Assembly (NCBI GenBank): GCA_964034945.1 | Contig: OZ035963.1 | Location: 65,358,182 to 65,422,181 of the forward strand | Length of the DNA: 64,000 nt | Source: Chrysopilus asiliformis | Taxonomy: Eukaryota > Arthropoda > Insecta > Diptera > Rhagionidae | Reading direction: 5' to 3' | Shown here: in pieces, positions 49,287-60,140 of the stretch | Layout of the letters: every line of letters starts with the position of its first letter | Position numbering within the stretch: the first letter of the stretch is position 1 | Position numbers and translations under genes: made by a program | The notes under the pieces: generated by a model | What the model saw: only the letters and a program-made list of their open reading frames with translations | Databases searched by the model: none | What the model was told of the DNA's origin: nothing

Positions 49287-49313
49287 AGATCTCGCACACT
49301 GGAGGCGAGATCT
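49287..49313 (+). other. Perfect 9-bp hairpin right after the small ORF's stop
   Basis: AGATCTCGC (49287-49295) and GCGAGATCT (49305-49313) are exact reverse complements around a 9-base loop, beginning one base after the TAA. In a non-LTR element a 3' UTR stem of this kind could be the feature recognised by its reverse transcriptase; that is inference. Confidence 0.7.
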
Positions 49314-49418
49314 TCTACAAAATCTAGTTTATAAGAGTTGAAACAAAATAAATATTGCTATTTATTGTAATAATGATACACAAATGTTAGAGGCTTTTAG
49401 CCTGATTCATTTTTTCTC

Positions 49419-49427
49419 AATAAAGAT

Positions 49428-49458
<31 letters not shown>
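49419..49458 (+). terminator. Poly(A) signal and tail of the retrotransposon
   Basis: AATAAA at 49419-49424 is followed 7 bases later by 27 consecutive A residues, after which the target duplication begins. Confidence 0.85.
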
Positions 49459-49470
49459 CTTCTTCAAATA

Positions 49471-50849
49471 TTTTCTGCAGATGCTTTCAGTTGCCTTAAG
49501 TGCTTTTAAATGAATCTCTTCATATGCAATTTATTTAATTGCCTAGCACTACTTAGGCGCATTGCGTAGACACAAATCTTTCCCAACGAAATAAAAACAA
49601 AACCCCATCAGTATGAAAAAATCCACTAAATTAAAAGAAAAACAAAAACCGTATGCTCCAAACTTTACAACATCAACACGATTAAGAGAGAGAAAAAAAT
49701 TATTAAGGTTCACAAAATATTGATTTCCAGCAAAAACTTTTCCGATTTTATTTTCCATTGCGACTTATTTTCTGGCCACCATCCAGGAAAATTCCAGTGT
49801 TAGATAATTACAGCAGATAAAATGCCCACCAGATAAACATCGAGTTCTTCCTACAAACGGAAAAGTATGCGAAATACATAAAAACCAGAGGAAACTGTGT
49901 AAAAAAAAGGTCACAATGAACTCCTTCCAAACTCATGCTTTGTGTCCGGAAGGACTGTAGAGAAAAATACAAGGAAAAACTTTACGGCTTTTAATTCATT
50001 TAACACTCCGCAGACTTTTCGACTTAAGCTGGTAAGACTTAGTTCCTGTTTTTTTTTGTTGACAAAACGTTAAGGGTTGATGGAATGGGGGAGGAATTTC
50101 ATTTAGTTGAAGCTTTGCACTAAAGTTTTCCAAAGATTTTTCGTGGAAAATATTCAAAAATCACACCTTTCAGGTGCTTTTTTAAAAATTGTAAAAATTA
50201 AAAAAAAAATCTGTGTAATAAATCAAATTTTGTTTTATAGCAAAAATATCCAACAGACATTCAATTGGGCTGAACGAAAAGATGACAGCATTGACACTAT
50301 GATAGGAGCAACTTTAATTAAAGCCTAATAAAAATTAAAAATTAAAATAGCTAAAGGGCTCTTTTTCTCTAAGCACAAATGAATACGACGCGATGTCTAC
50401 GGAGAAGAATATGAAAAGTATAAGATGAAAAGGGATCATAAAGTTTATTTAGAATGAAATAATTAAAATTGCTAATTAAATGATTTAATGCTTCATTTAC
50501 GTTCTTACTGAAATTGACTATAAAGCTACCCAGTTGTGATACTTAATGAGCAAAGATGAATATCGTAACTAATTACTTCAAGTTATTCCCATTTTCTGTA
50601 TTATTTTAGCAGTACACTTATATATTCTGTATAGCTGTGTATAATCTATAAAATACAATACGAAATGTAAATTTCTGTAAATATCCATAAGATATAATTG
50701 TGTGTATGAATGTTTATAGATATACAAGATATCCAACAATAATAATAATAATCTTGTGTTCTTATAATAACACAAAAGATAAGGTAGATATACCATAGAT
50801 ATGCTTATTTATATCTCGGTCTCTACACCGAGAATACGATAAAAAAAAA
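49471..50849. other. AT-rich, nothing recognised
   Basis: Frames under 75 codons. (AAT)n is present at ~50735-50752. Confidence 0.35.
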
Positions 50850-51464
50850 ATATCAGTTGTGATCAACACAAAGCTTTCCTCTGCAAATATTTAGAAAATA
50901 TGTGAAAAATAATATTTTTTTAGAAAATCTCGAGATCCGTAAAAACTGGTTCAAGGAGAAATGCAGGAAATTTTATTTTCTTTGAATTTGATTACCTGCA
51001 TTTTTCTCAAAGCGCTTAGTTTTCGAGAAATTTTCAAAAAACTGTATCCAAAAGTGGATAGAAAACTATGATTTTCATAAAACTCATTTGCAAAAAATTT
51101 CAAGTCGCTACCTCAACGCGTTCTCAAGTTATTTGAGATACGTAAACCAACAGACTAACAGACCGACAGCCAGACCTACAGACAGACCGACAGACAGACC
51201 GACAGACAGACCGACAGACAGACCCGACAGACAGACCGACAGACAGACCGACAGACAGACCTACAGACAGACCGACAGACAGACCGACAGACAGATCAAC
51301 AGACAGACCGACAGACCGACAGACAGACCAACAGACAGACAAACAGACAGACCAACAGACAGACCAACAGACAGACTGACAGATTTCGTACTAATCCGGC
51401 GCCCCTTCTCGAGTCAGTCTCCGTCAGGAATACAATACTTTCCCTCCATAACAGAGGAAAGTGA
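50850..51464 (+). repeat. Family D, most complete copy
   Basis: It starts near ATATCAGTTGTGATCAACAC, continues with TTTCAAGTCGCTACCTCAAC, then a ~240-base CAGACAGACCGA tract (51140-51382). It then runs TTCTCGAGTC, CTCCGTCAGGAATAC and the terminal hairpin ACTTTCC (51437-51443) / GGAAAGT (51456-51462). Frames over the tract are artefacts. I found no target duplication. Confidence 0.7.
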
Positions 51465-51889
51465 AAAGAACTTAATACAAAAACATTTGAATATTTAATG
51501 TTTTCTCCGCAATTTAATTGATGTGCATCCTTTTAATCCTTAACTTGGTTTTATTTAATGTATCTGTAATTTTGCTTTCGGCTTTAAGTGGTTTGCGAAT
51601 CAGGAAATACGGTAAAGTGTCCTGTCTATTTGCTAAGATGGGATATTTTCTGAGAAATGTGGTAATTATTAAAAATGTTGACCTATAAAAGATTTCTTTC
51701 AAACCTCTTTTAATGCCATTAAATCTATTTTAATAACATTGAGATTATGGAAAAATCAAAAGGGAAAATTTTACGTTCGAAAAAAGCTTATGTTTGAAAA
51801 GGGTGGTGAATAAATATGCATTATCTTCGAGAATGACGAAGACTCAGAGAAAAAATTGGTTATATGGATCAAATCATTGTTAAATTAAC

Positions 51890-52185
51890 AAAAGCGAATA
51901 AGTTTCGAGAAATTTTCAAAAAACCGTATTTTTCCCAAAAAAAAGAAATTGTATGAGAGTTATTCATTAAAGCTACCGTCACTTTTCCAAAAGTTGACAG
52001 AAAACTACAATTTATGTAAAATTTCTGTCAGTGATTTAAGGTACGTACAACGGACAGACCGACAAACCGACAAATCGACAGACAGATGCATAATTTTACC
52101 TGACACTGATCAGAAGGTTTCTATCTGTCCCCGTTCTCGAAGTGCTCTCCGTCATGAATAGTGAAAGAGGAAAGTAACTAATAAG
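51890..52185 (+). repeat. Family D copy, second in close tandem
   Basis: TTTCGAGAAATTTTCAAAAA, AAGCTACCGTCACTTTTCC, a short CAGACCGACAAACC tract, TTCTATCTGTCCCCGTTCTC and CTCCGTCATGAATAG. The hairpin's left arm is deleted. Confidence 0.6.
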
Positions 52186-53930
52186 GAATCTACACCGCAG
52201 GTGACATTTTTTAAACAAAATGGGGCGAAGTGATTTAAAGTAAGAGCTATGCAAGCGAAAATTTACTTCACGCAAATTGTAAAAATACCAATTGGTCCAA
52301 TACCGAAATTTTCGCTCATAGCACTATAAGCAAGCAATAAAAAAGTAACAGTAAAGTGGTCATCGCGACTTTAAATTTGTGACTCTATGGTCGGGGCGAC
52401 CAGTTTTTCAGATTTTGTGTTACGTGGGAATGTTTCATTTGTTTTATGAGTAGGTGTTTAAAAAATTATCTTTTGCTTCAGAAAAATCGAAAAAAAATCC
52501 TCCGCAGGAAAAGAGTTGGAAAGAAATACCAAGGAAAATAGAAAGAAATCACCAAAATAAATAATATTGAAATACCACCACAATCAAAAATAGTACAATA
52601 AAATGTGCCGCAGGCGAAACTTTTTTTTTTATAAAAATGTGCTACAAATCGTGAACAAGCCGATAATTTCTTCCTTATCCCATTTCGGCAAGGCTTTGAA
52701 TTTTACAGACAAATCACCATTTAAAAAAATGTCTTACATAATGACCGTAAAATAGGATTTCGCCTTAAAAGTTATGAAAGAAATCACAGTAGAATTATGA
52801 CCTTTATTAGTCTTCTCAGAAATTCTTCACAAATATAGTATTTCGAGCTGTTTCTTTGAAATTTTCATTCATTTCGGGTTAACCAAAGTTCTGTAAAGCA
52901 TTTCACCAAAAATTATTCATAACGAAAACGGACATGTTTACAGTATTATGTTGTCGGCGTTCCACTTGAATAAAGCCGAAAAAAAATTAAATTTTTATAA
53001 CATCAGACCACGTTTGTAAACCACTTTTTGAGGAAAATTCATTTAATGGAATACCTGACTGCCGATGGTGGTTTATTTATGTTGAAAGAGTCATTCAAAC
53101 AGATTGAATTCCGCCCACCTGAGATTAAAAATTAATTTAAACGATTGCGGCTTATTTTTATTTCCTACAAAGTACTGGCTTCGATTTTAATTAAATTCAG
53201 CTGTTATATTATATTTTTTTCGCATTTTTATGTAACCTGTCGGTAAGTGTAATAAATATCATAGTCAGATTTTTTAAAGAGTCCTTTTTGGTGGAACACT
53301 TTGAAATTGGGGTGTCAGTATTTTAAATTTTTTTTAACTAAATAATTAAATTTTATTTAAAATTATTAAAAATTGATACTTCCCATTGGAATCGCAAAGC
53401 AAATTAAATACTTTTTTTTTAGTTACGGTCATAAGAGTTTTTTTCATGAAAATTTATTTTTACTACCTTAGCGGCCTGAAAATCTTGTGTGTTTTCACAT
53501 TTGAAATTTACGTGCACCCTAGGCAAAATCGCACGTGTTTTCAGGTCACCAAGGCAGTAAAAATTTATTTCGACTTTTAATATGCCAAAAAAAAGTCTTT
53601 ATTATTTGTAAGAACCGTTTAAATAAATTATAATAAAAAGTTAAAGCAATAAATTTTTAAAAGAAAACTTTTATTCCATGTCTACACATGTTGTACCATC
53701 ACCATTTTATAGTTTGAATTGCTCTATGGAGAGTACTATTGTAAATTTCAAGATGAAAATCCCAAGCACCTGTTGGGGAAATTTTTCCATCATTTATTGA
53801 GACTTTGTTTGAATTTTTCTGTATAATATTTCCAAGAAAAACTTAAAATTTCTACAAGATTTCCTATCTAAGGCAACGTTTAATGAAAAATTTAATTTTC
53901 ACCAGTAGAAAATTCCTCAACTTTTCAAGA
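52186..53930. other. AT-rich, nothing recognised
   Basis: No repeat or coding signal beyond short AT-rich frames. Confidence 0.35.
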
Positions 53931-54301
53931 ACAAGAAGGAAACAAAAAAAAAGAAGTAGAGGAGGGGGAGAGAGAAAAAGAGGGAGAGGTCTTCCTCTTG
54001 GAAGAGGAAGACGAAAAGGAAGAGGAAGAGGAGGAGGAAGAGGAAGACAAAGAAGAAACGGGAAGAGGAAAATGAGGCAGCAGAGGGAGAAGCGAAAGAA
54101 GATGCAGAAGAGACAGAGGAGGCGGAAGATACAGAAGCGACAGAAGAGGCAGAAGAGGAAGAAGAGGAAGAAGGGGAAGAAGAAGAAGAGATAAAGCAGT
54201 GGAAGCGAAGAGGAAGCGAAAGAAGAGGAAAAAAGAAAGAATAGGAAGAGATGACGCAGAGGAAGAGAAAGAAGAGGAAAAAGAGAAAGAAGAGGAAGAA
54301 T
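53931..54301. repeat. ~370-base purine (GA-rich) tract with internal palindrome
   Basis: Almost uninterrupted A/G on the plus strand (AGAGGAAG-type units). Its frames encode only RKKR/EEE or LFLL-type low complexity. A perfect palindrome, GTCTTCCTCTT-gg-AAGAGGAAGAC (53989-54012), interrupts it. Confidence 0.85.
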
Positions 54302-57300
54302 TGAGGAGGGTTTTTTTACTAGTGAAAAGTTTAAAAACGCAATAAAAAAACACAAATTTGTCACACCAAAATTGTTTGAAAGTTTTACTGAAAAAATATT
54401 TCAAAAAAATTTCCACAATATCAAGTATCTATTTTCCAAATGGAAAAACATGTATGAAAATCTCTCAAATTTATTGTAATGGAAAAACAAATTTCTAGGC
54501 GCTGTTAACTCAATAAATAACGAAATAAAATACTGGAAAGATAACGTATGTGTGTTTTATTGAAATATGTTTTTTTTTTGTTGTAAGATTTATGGTATCG
54601 GAAAGAAGATATGTGAGCATCTGGGATTCTATGGAACAAAACTCCTGGGGGAGAATTTATTTTAAACAGTATTTGTTTGTTCAAAATCTTATTAGGGAAA
54701 CCCTTCTCAAGACAACTTTGTTACAAAACACTGGAGTGTGCAGCTTCTATGTATCCAAGACAGGAGCAAAGCCGTGTAAACGTTTTTAGGGATTTCGGGA
54801 TTTCTCACATACGTCGCCCATTTAAGAAGTTTCTGGGACATGGCGTCAATGTGTGAGAATCAGGCATAATTTTGTAAGAGTTCTCACAACTTCGACTGGA
54901 TATTTAAAAATTTACACTGAAAATTGGAATAGCAATATTATAAGAATTCAGTGGAACGAAACTATGTATAAATTATAAGGTAGCGTGAAAAATTTGTAAG
55001 GTTTTTCGTCAGCTTATGCAAAGACTGACCTTTAAAAATCATGTCCAATTTCAAATTAACGCGAATTTCAATACCTTTAAGGCTCGTTTGTGAATACTAT
55101 TCTTAAAAAATTAACTTGCAGTTAGCCTACTTAAACGGTTAAGTTGCGGTTAGCCTACTTAAACATTTGTAGGGTGTTGACCTGAAAAATGGTGATATTC
55201 TTTTTTAAATGTGCTCTAAAAATGCGGAATATGTAAAATTACTAAAAATAAATAGAGAACCAGAATCAATAGTTAAATTAGCCATTCTTCAGTCTATGAG
55301 ATGTCATAAAAACATTTATTTTTTTTCCTCAAAAATACTCACAATTTTGGTGAGAGGTGTTTTAGCTAAAAATTAGTTCTTCTTCTTACATTACATCGCA
55401 AGTATTTATATGTTGAAGGTTTCGTAACAGTTTTCTACATACAAAATAAATTAGAAAAATATTGTAGGAAAATAAATTAATGGTTTTCAAACACTTCGGA
55501 AGTTTAATTATTGGTTTCCAAACACATCGGAATATTTTTTCTCACTGTGTAAACAAATTATGGGATAAGAATCAAGTCGGTTACTTCTTGTGTTAATAAG
55601 GATTGGGGATCCCTTAAAGCGAATGGAGACATGAGAGATTTCAGTAGTCATCGCATACATGAAAATCTATTAGCTGAGGTTTCCTAGGTAAAGCAGAATT
55701 GTTTGTTTTGCTTTAAAACCTTTTGCCCTCATTAATTAATAATGCATGCGCGCGTAATCCTCTCTGGTATCCCAAGCAAACATCCGAATTAGACCGTACA
55801 AAGTAAATATACCAAAATTTCATGGAAATTCTGAAATATCCTTTTACTTATCCTTAGCCCCTTGTCGTACATCGCGTCCTATCATCATATAATAATGTCA
55901 TGTACGATAACAATGTTTCTGTTGTTTATATTTTGTTTGTGAGGAAGGAAGGGAGGGGTTGAGGTTTCCACATTTTTTTTTTCAAACATTTTACCCGAGT
56001 TAGTCGTTATAGTTTTGCTTGGGCTTCGGGTGAGAAATTGAACTATCAACACGGCAAAATATGTTCATTTAACAAATTCGTACGTGTTGTTATGGTTGGC
56101 TTGAATTTTCCGAGGTGAAGGAAAATTTCATCGGTTATATCATACCCGAAAACATCTTAAGACTGCTGTAGCGCGTGTCTACTCTTTTATTTTTTAGAAT
56201 AATCCAACACTCGTTGGTTCAGTTTTTACTCAAAAACTGCAAAATGTAAATCGATCTGCTTCTATTTGGATCTTGCTTTTATTTTTCATACTCAGCAATC
56301 AAAAGAATTATTTTTTCCTTTAGTTGATTTTTTTTGATTTTTTTTTCTAAATAAAAGCTTTTTTCAATTTTTTTAAATTTTCTGATTTACTTACGACTTT
56401 TGACTGTCAAAGTTCAATGAGTATCCATAAAACATTTATAAGGTTTTGGAAAAACGCCTCCTTTTTGGAAGAAAAAGAAGAAGAAAGGAAGAAGGAGACA
56501 ATTTTCAAGAATAGCTGAAGTACCTATTCTTGAAAAATTGCCTCCTTTTTTAACTTTTTTTATATTTTAGTATGAGATAAATTAACAATCGGTAAATACA
56601 ACAAAGCCAAAAACGGAAATCTGCTTCCCAACGAAATTTATGCCCAGCATTAAAAATATATTTTTTACAAGACGGCAAATTCTCCGTCACCCATCACACA
56701 TCCTTAAATCTTTGTGGCACCGAAAGCGTAAAATCCTTTTCTACCACGAAAATCCTTAACGTTTCATAGCCAGTGTTCTCATAAAAGGACTCTTTGAACT
56801 TGAACGTAAACACAAATTCCATTAAAGATAGCCGAAAACCCATGTTCTTAGTATTCAGTGAGTGCGACAAACAACTTAATCCCATCCTTGTCATTAAGGA
56901 TTAACACTGCGAGGGGTACAAAACTTAAAATGGGTCCGGTTTACGTTATCCATTGTTACAGAAAAACTTTTAACCTTACCGGATGAATTCTGTCTTATTA
57001 CGAGACGAAAAATATATCTATATTATACATAAAAGCACGAATATAGGCATATTAATATATCCTTTTATCGGTACCTACCCGATGGTGTCAGACGATAATA
57101 TAGTCAACCTTAATGCCATGAATCTACCAACGCTACGAAGTATTACCACAAAACATTAGAAGAACCAACAGATTTTCACCGAAAAGGTATTAAAAGGACT
57201 GTTGATAAAATCACCGTCATTCAGACCATAAAGACGGGATTTTCTTGACAAGAAATATAAGTGAAGGAAAAAATCTTTTCACATTGTAAAAATAAATATA

Positions 57301-57734
57301 GTAATCTTTTTTTATCCCCTTTGTCATTCATTGCTGATCGTATAGCTTTGTATTTTCATTAATGTTCATTATTTCAACATTTTGTACTCTTAAATCATGA
57401 TCTTCGACTTTGCCACATAAAAGAATCATACATAATCGGCTTTGACCTTCACCGAGTAGAAAAAGATTTCAATTGGAAAATCATTCTCCAGCATCGGTCG
57501 ATAAAAATATGAAATCCAGCCCAAAAGTTCTCAAAACTTGATAAATGTTTATATTTTTCGAAATTTTTCATAGTTTTCCGGACTAATTTCTCAATTTGTA
57601 AATTTTTATAAACTTTGAGGAAAATTGATTTCAACTTCTTATATAAATACCCATTTCGGATTATTACAAGAACTAAGCAACTCTTTACTTTTGGATACGT
57701 CACTCTAGTTCTAGGCTTTTTGCCACCAATCCTA
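54302..57734. other. AT-rich, no gene seen
   Basis: A 26-bp duplication with GTTAGCCTACTTAAAC occurs at ~55121-55170, and CGGAA-linked partial repeats near 55490-55540. Otherwise nothing. Confidence 0.35.
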
Positions 57735-58135
57735 GAAACCAATCCTAAAGACCGAAAATTTAAGGACGTTTCTAGAAGACCGAAAATTTAAGTATGGAAA
57801 ATTTAAGGATATTTCCATAAAACCGAAAATTTACTGATCTTTCTAGAAAACCGAAAATTTAAGGACAGAAAATTTAAGGGAATTTTTAGAAAACCAAAGA
57901 CCTTAAGACCTTAAATTTAAAAGACCTTAAATTTAGAGACAGAAAATTTAAGGCCGTTTCTAGAAAACCAAAAATTTATAGGTAGATAATTTAAGGACAG
58001 AAAATTTAAGCCCGTTTTTAGAAAACCAAAAATTTAAATGTAGAAAACTTAAGGATAGAAAATTTAAGGAGTTTTCTAAAAGACCGAAAACTTAAGGACA
58101 GAAAATGTAAAGACTTAACTGGAAAACCGAAAATC
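57735..58135. repeat. Degenerate tandem array
   Basis: Units of about 40-50 bases containing AAAACCGAAAATTTAAGG, ACAGAAAATTTAAGG and TTTCTAGA recur about eight times with drift. It looks like a local minisatellite. Confidence 0.7.
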
Positions 58136-58902
58136 TGTTGCCACTTCTTGAAGGAGTGATCTTTGAAACCGCCAAAACCTCGGGGACCGCCATCCATATC
58201 TAATTAATAATTATTTTAACATAATCCTGAGATTCTCAAATAGCGGAAGTGTCCCATTGCGAATTAATATCCCAATATTAACAGCATTAAATTCCGCTTC
58301 TCTCAACACTGATTAAAACTATTGCCGATATTCAATTTTATTTAAATTTAAATGGCGTAATTTATGTTATAGCAAATAATTGCTCCGAAGAATATCATTA
58401 GCATGTGGAATAGTGTTGTATCATGCAGTCGTGCCAGAATCCCAAATGATTAAAACACAACAATAATTAATTAGCTAACATTTTGGGGTTGATGTCATAT
58501 ACCCCATTAGCATGTTTAGCATACAGAATCGTACGCTTATCACTCATATAGTTACACTGAAAACACCGCACTTTTGCACACATGTACCGATGAAACATAA
58601 ATAAATATACTGGGATATATTCTGCTGTCTTGTTGAATTTTAGCATATGTGTGGAAGCACATTATAATAAAGGTATGCATATAGAGTCATTGAAATAATT
58701 ATGGTATGCAAATAATGTGATCCTTTCGCTTAAATGGTGAATTTTCATTTACCAATGGACGAGGATTGGTAACGAAAGGACGAAAAGAGAGGAACTCGGG
58801 GAGCAAACGTTGCGTTTTGGTCATAAATTTCTCACTTCTATGACTAGCGCGCATTGTTTTGAATGGAGGATAGATATATTGACATTCTGTCATGAGATAT
58901 CC
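58136..58902. other. Nothing recognised
   Basis: AT-rich single-copy-looking sequence. Confidence 0.35.
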
Positions 58903-58906
58903 TTAA

Positions 58907-59137
58907 CCCTCTAACCGGAATGCCCGCCTTAAGGCGGGCTTCAGGGAATTCGCTTGTTTATAACGGGTAACAATTTTAATCGCCGGAAATCGTTGGAACG
59001 TCTTACACTGACTTTTGTAAGTTATCGCTTTACATGCTGGAAAAAATTTAGCCCTGTACGTTGTCTTGGTTACGGTCTGTCGCAAGTTGAAAGTCATATT
59101 TTAGTGATTTTTTCTCGGAAATATTCCGGTTAGAGGG
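58907..59137. mobile_element. 231-bp piggyBac-like MITE
   Basis: Perfect 15-bp inverted ends, CCCTCTAACCGGAAT, are flanked by TTAA on both sides (58903-58906 and 59138-59141). Ends beginning CCC with a TTAA target are the piggyBac signature. A perfect 18-bp palindrome, GCCCGCCTTAAGGCGGGC, sits next to the left end (58922-58939). No transposase. Confidence 0.85.
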
Positions 59138-59141
59138 TTAA

Positions 59142-59689
59142 ATTCAATAGTTCCCATGGGAGAAGTGACATTAAGGCAGGGCTGGGCCGTCAGTTCAGTT
59201 GTAAATTGTATTGTACGAGTTGGTAGCCAGGTGATTGATCTCATTAGTTTATTAGTAACATGGGAAAACACTACTGTAGTCTCGTAAACATTAACAGAAT
59301 ACGTGTTCCCGTTATCTGAAAAAACATCATTTTTTTCGTATTTCATATGTTCAGTATAGGAAAATTGTAAAAAAAAAATTTTTTAAAAATAAATTATCTT
59401 TTAAACGCAAAAAAAATCAAATAAAAAGAAAAAAAAGAAAAAAAAGAAAAAAAAATAAAAAAAAATTGAAAAAAGCTTTTATTTAAAAAATCGTACTAAA
59501 AAGAAAAAAAAATTTTTTTTGGCGCTATATCAGAAATTGACTGTACACATCTGAAAAAAAATTGGGTGGACTTTATTACTCGATGTTAGACTGTTAGACT
59601 GTCAAAAATGTTAGACTGTCAAAAATTCACGATATCGACATGTGGGTTGTACCACTTTTGCTCTCAACGCCTCATATATCCTTGTCCAT
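59142..59689. other. A-rich stretch and repeat debris
   Basis: Long A runs at 59366-59475, then AAAAAAGCTTTTATTT, CTAAAAAGAAAAAAAAATTT and GGCGCTATATCAG, shared in part with 41770-41885. Confidence 0.4.
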
Positions 59690-60140
59690 GAGATATCCTT
59701 ACGGACTTTTTGACACCAGCATCGAATTCAGTGACCCCAAAAACTCCAGGCGAGATTTTTTCCCGGAAAATTTGAGGAAAAGCTAATCACGTTATCCTAA
59801 CAGGGCATTCCGTTATCCTTACAGACTTCTTAACGTTAGAATCAAATTCAGCGACCCCAAAAACTCCAGACGAGATTTTTTTCCGGAAAATTTGAGGAAA
59901 AGTTAATCACGTTATCCTAACAGGGCATTCCGTTATCCTTACAGACTTCTTAACGTGCAGCGAGCCCAAAAACCCCTGATGAGATTTTTTCCAGAAATTT
60001 TGAAGAAAAGGATAATGAGGTAATCCTTATATGACCTTTCTTTATCCTTACAAAGACGCCGAAGTAGTAAAAATATTGTATTATCATCGGACTTATGTAT
60101 CTGTACATACAATCAAACGGATTAGTAGAAATGGGTTCAA
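59690..60140 (-). repeat. Family C repeat with exact 120-bp tandem period
   Basis: ACAGACTTCTTAACGT recurs at 59821 and 59941, exactly 120 bases apart. The unit contains GGAAAATTTGAGGAAAAG and ATCACGTTATCCTAACAGGG. Two units are nearly identical and flanking ones are diverged. It ends in the degenerate core near 60100-60130. Confidence 0.7.

Larger units (their letters stand above)
48787..49458 (+). mobile_element. 5'-truncated jockey-like non-LTR retrotransposon with poly(A) tail
   Basis: The insert is bounded by a 13-bp direct repeat, ACTTCTTCAAATA, at 48774-48786 and 49458-49470 (one A is shared with the tail). It ends in AATAAA (49419-49424) and a run of 27 A (49432-49458). This is the signature of target-primed reverse transcription. 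Its first frame encodes the C-terminal end of a jockey-clade reverse transcriptase. A second, intact 75-codon frame follows, then a hairpin and ~120 bases of 3' UTR. The near-perfect duplication and intact tail suggest a recent insertion. It is 5'-truncated and cannot move by itself. Confidence 0.85.

Noticed and set aside
50850..51464. Possible CRISPR-like array from regular CAGACAGACCGA units
   Set aside because: There are no unique spacers. It is a tandem microsatellite inside a eukaryotic dispersed repeat.
51088..51498. 136-codon frame of TDRPTDRQ repeats, and similar VRLSVCLSV frames at 6705, 32429 and 63617
   Set aside because: Tetranucleotide tracts with a 12-base codon cycle stay open in several frames. 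These are microsatellites inside families B, D and E.
53864..54416. Open frames of 103-166 codons in the purine tract
   Set aside because: They are pure low complexity (RKKR, LFLF, SSSS) produced by the GA tract in every frame.
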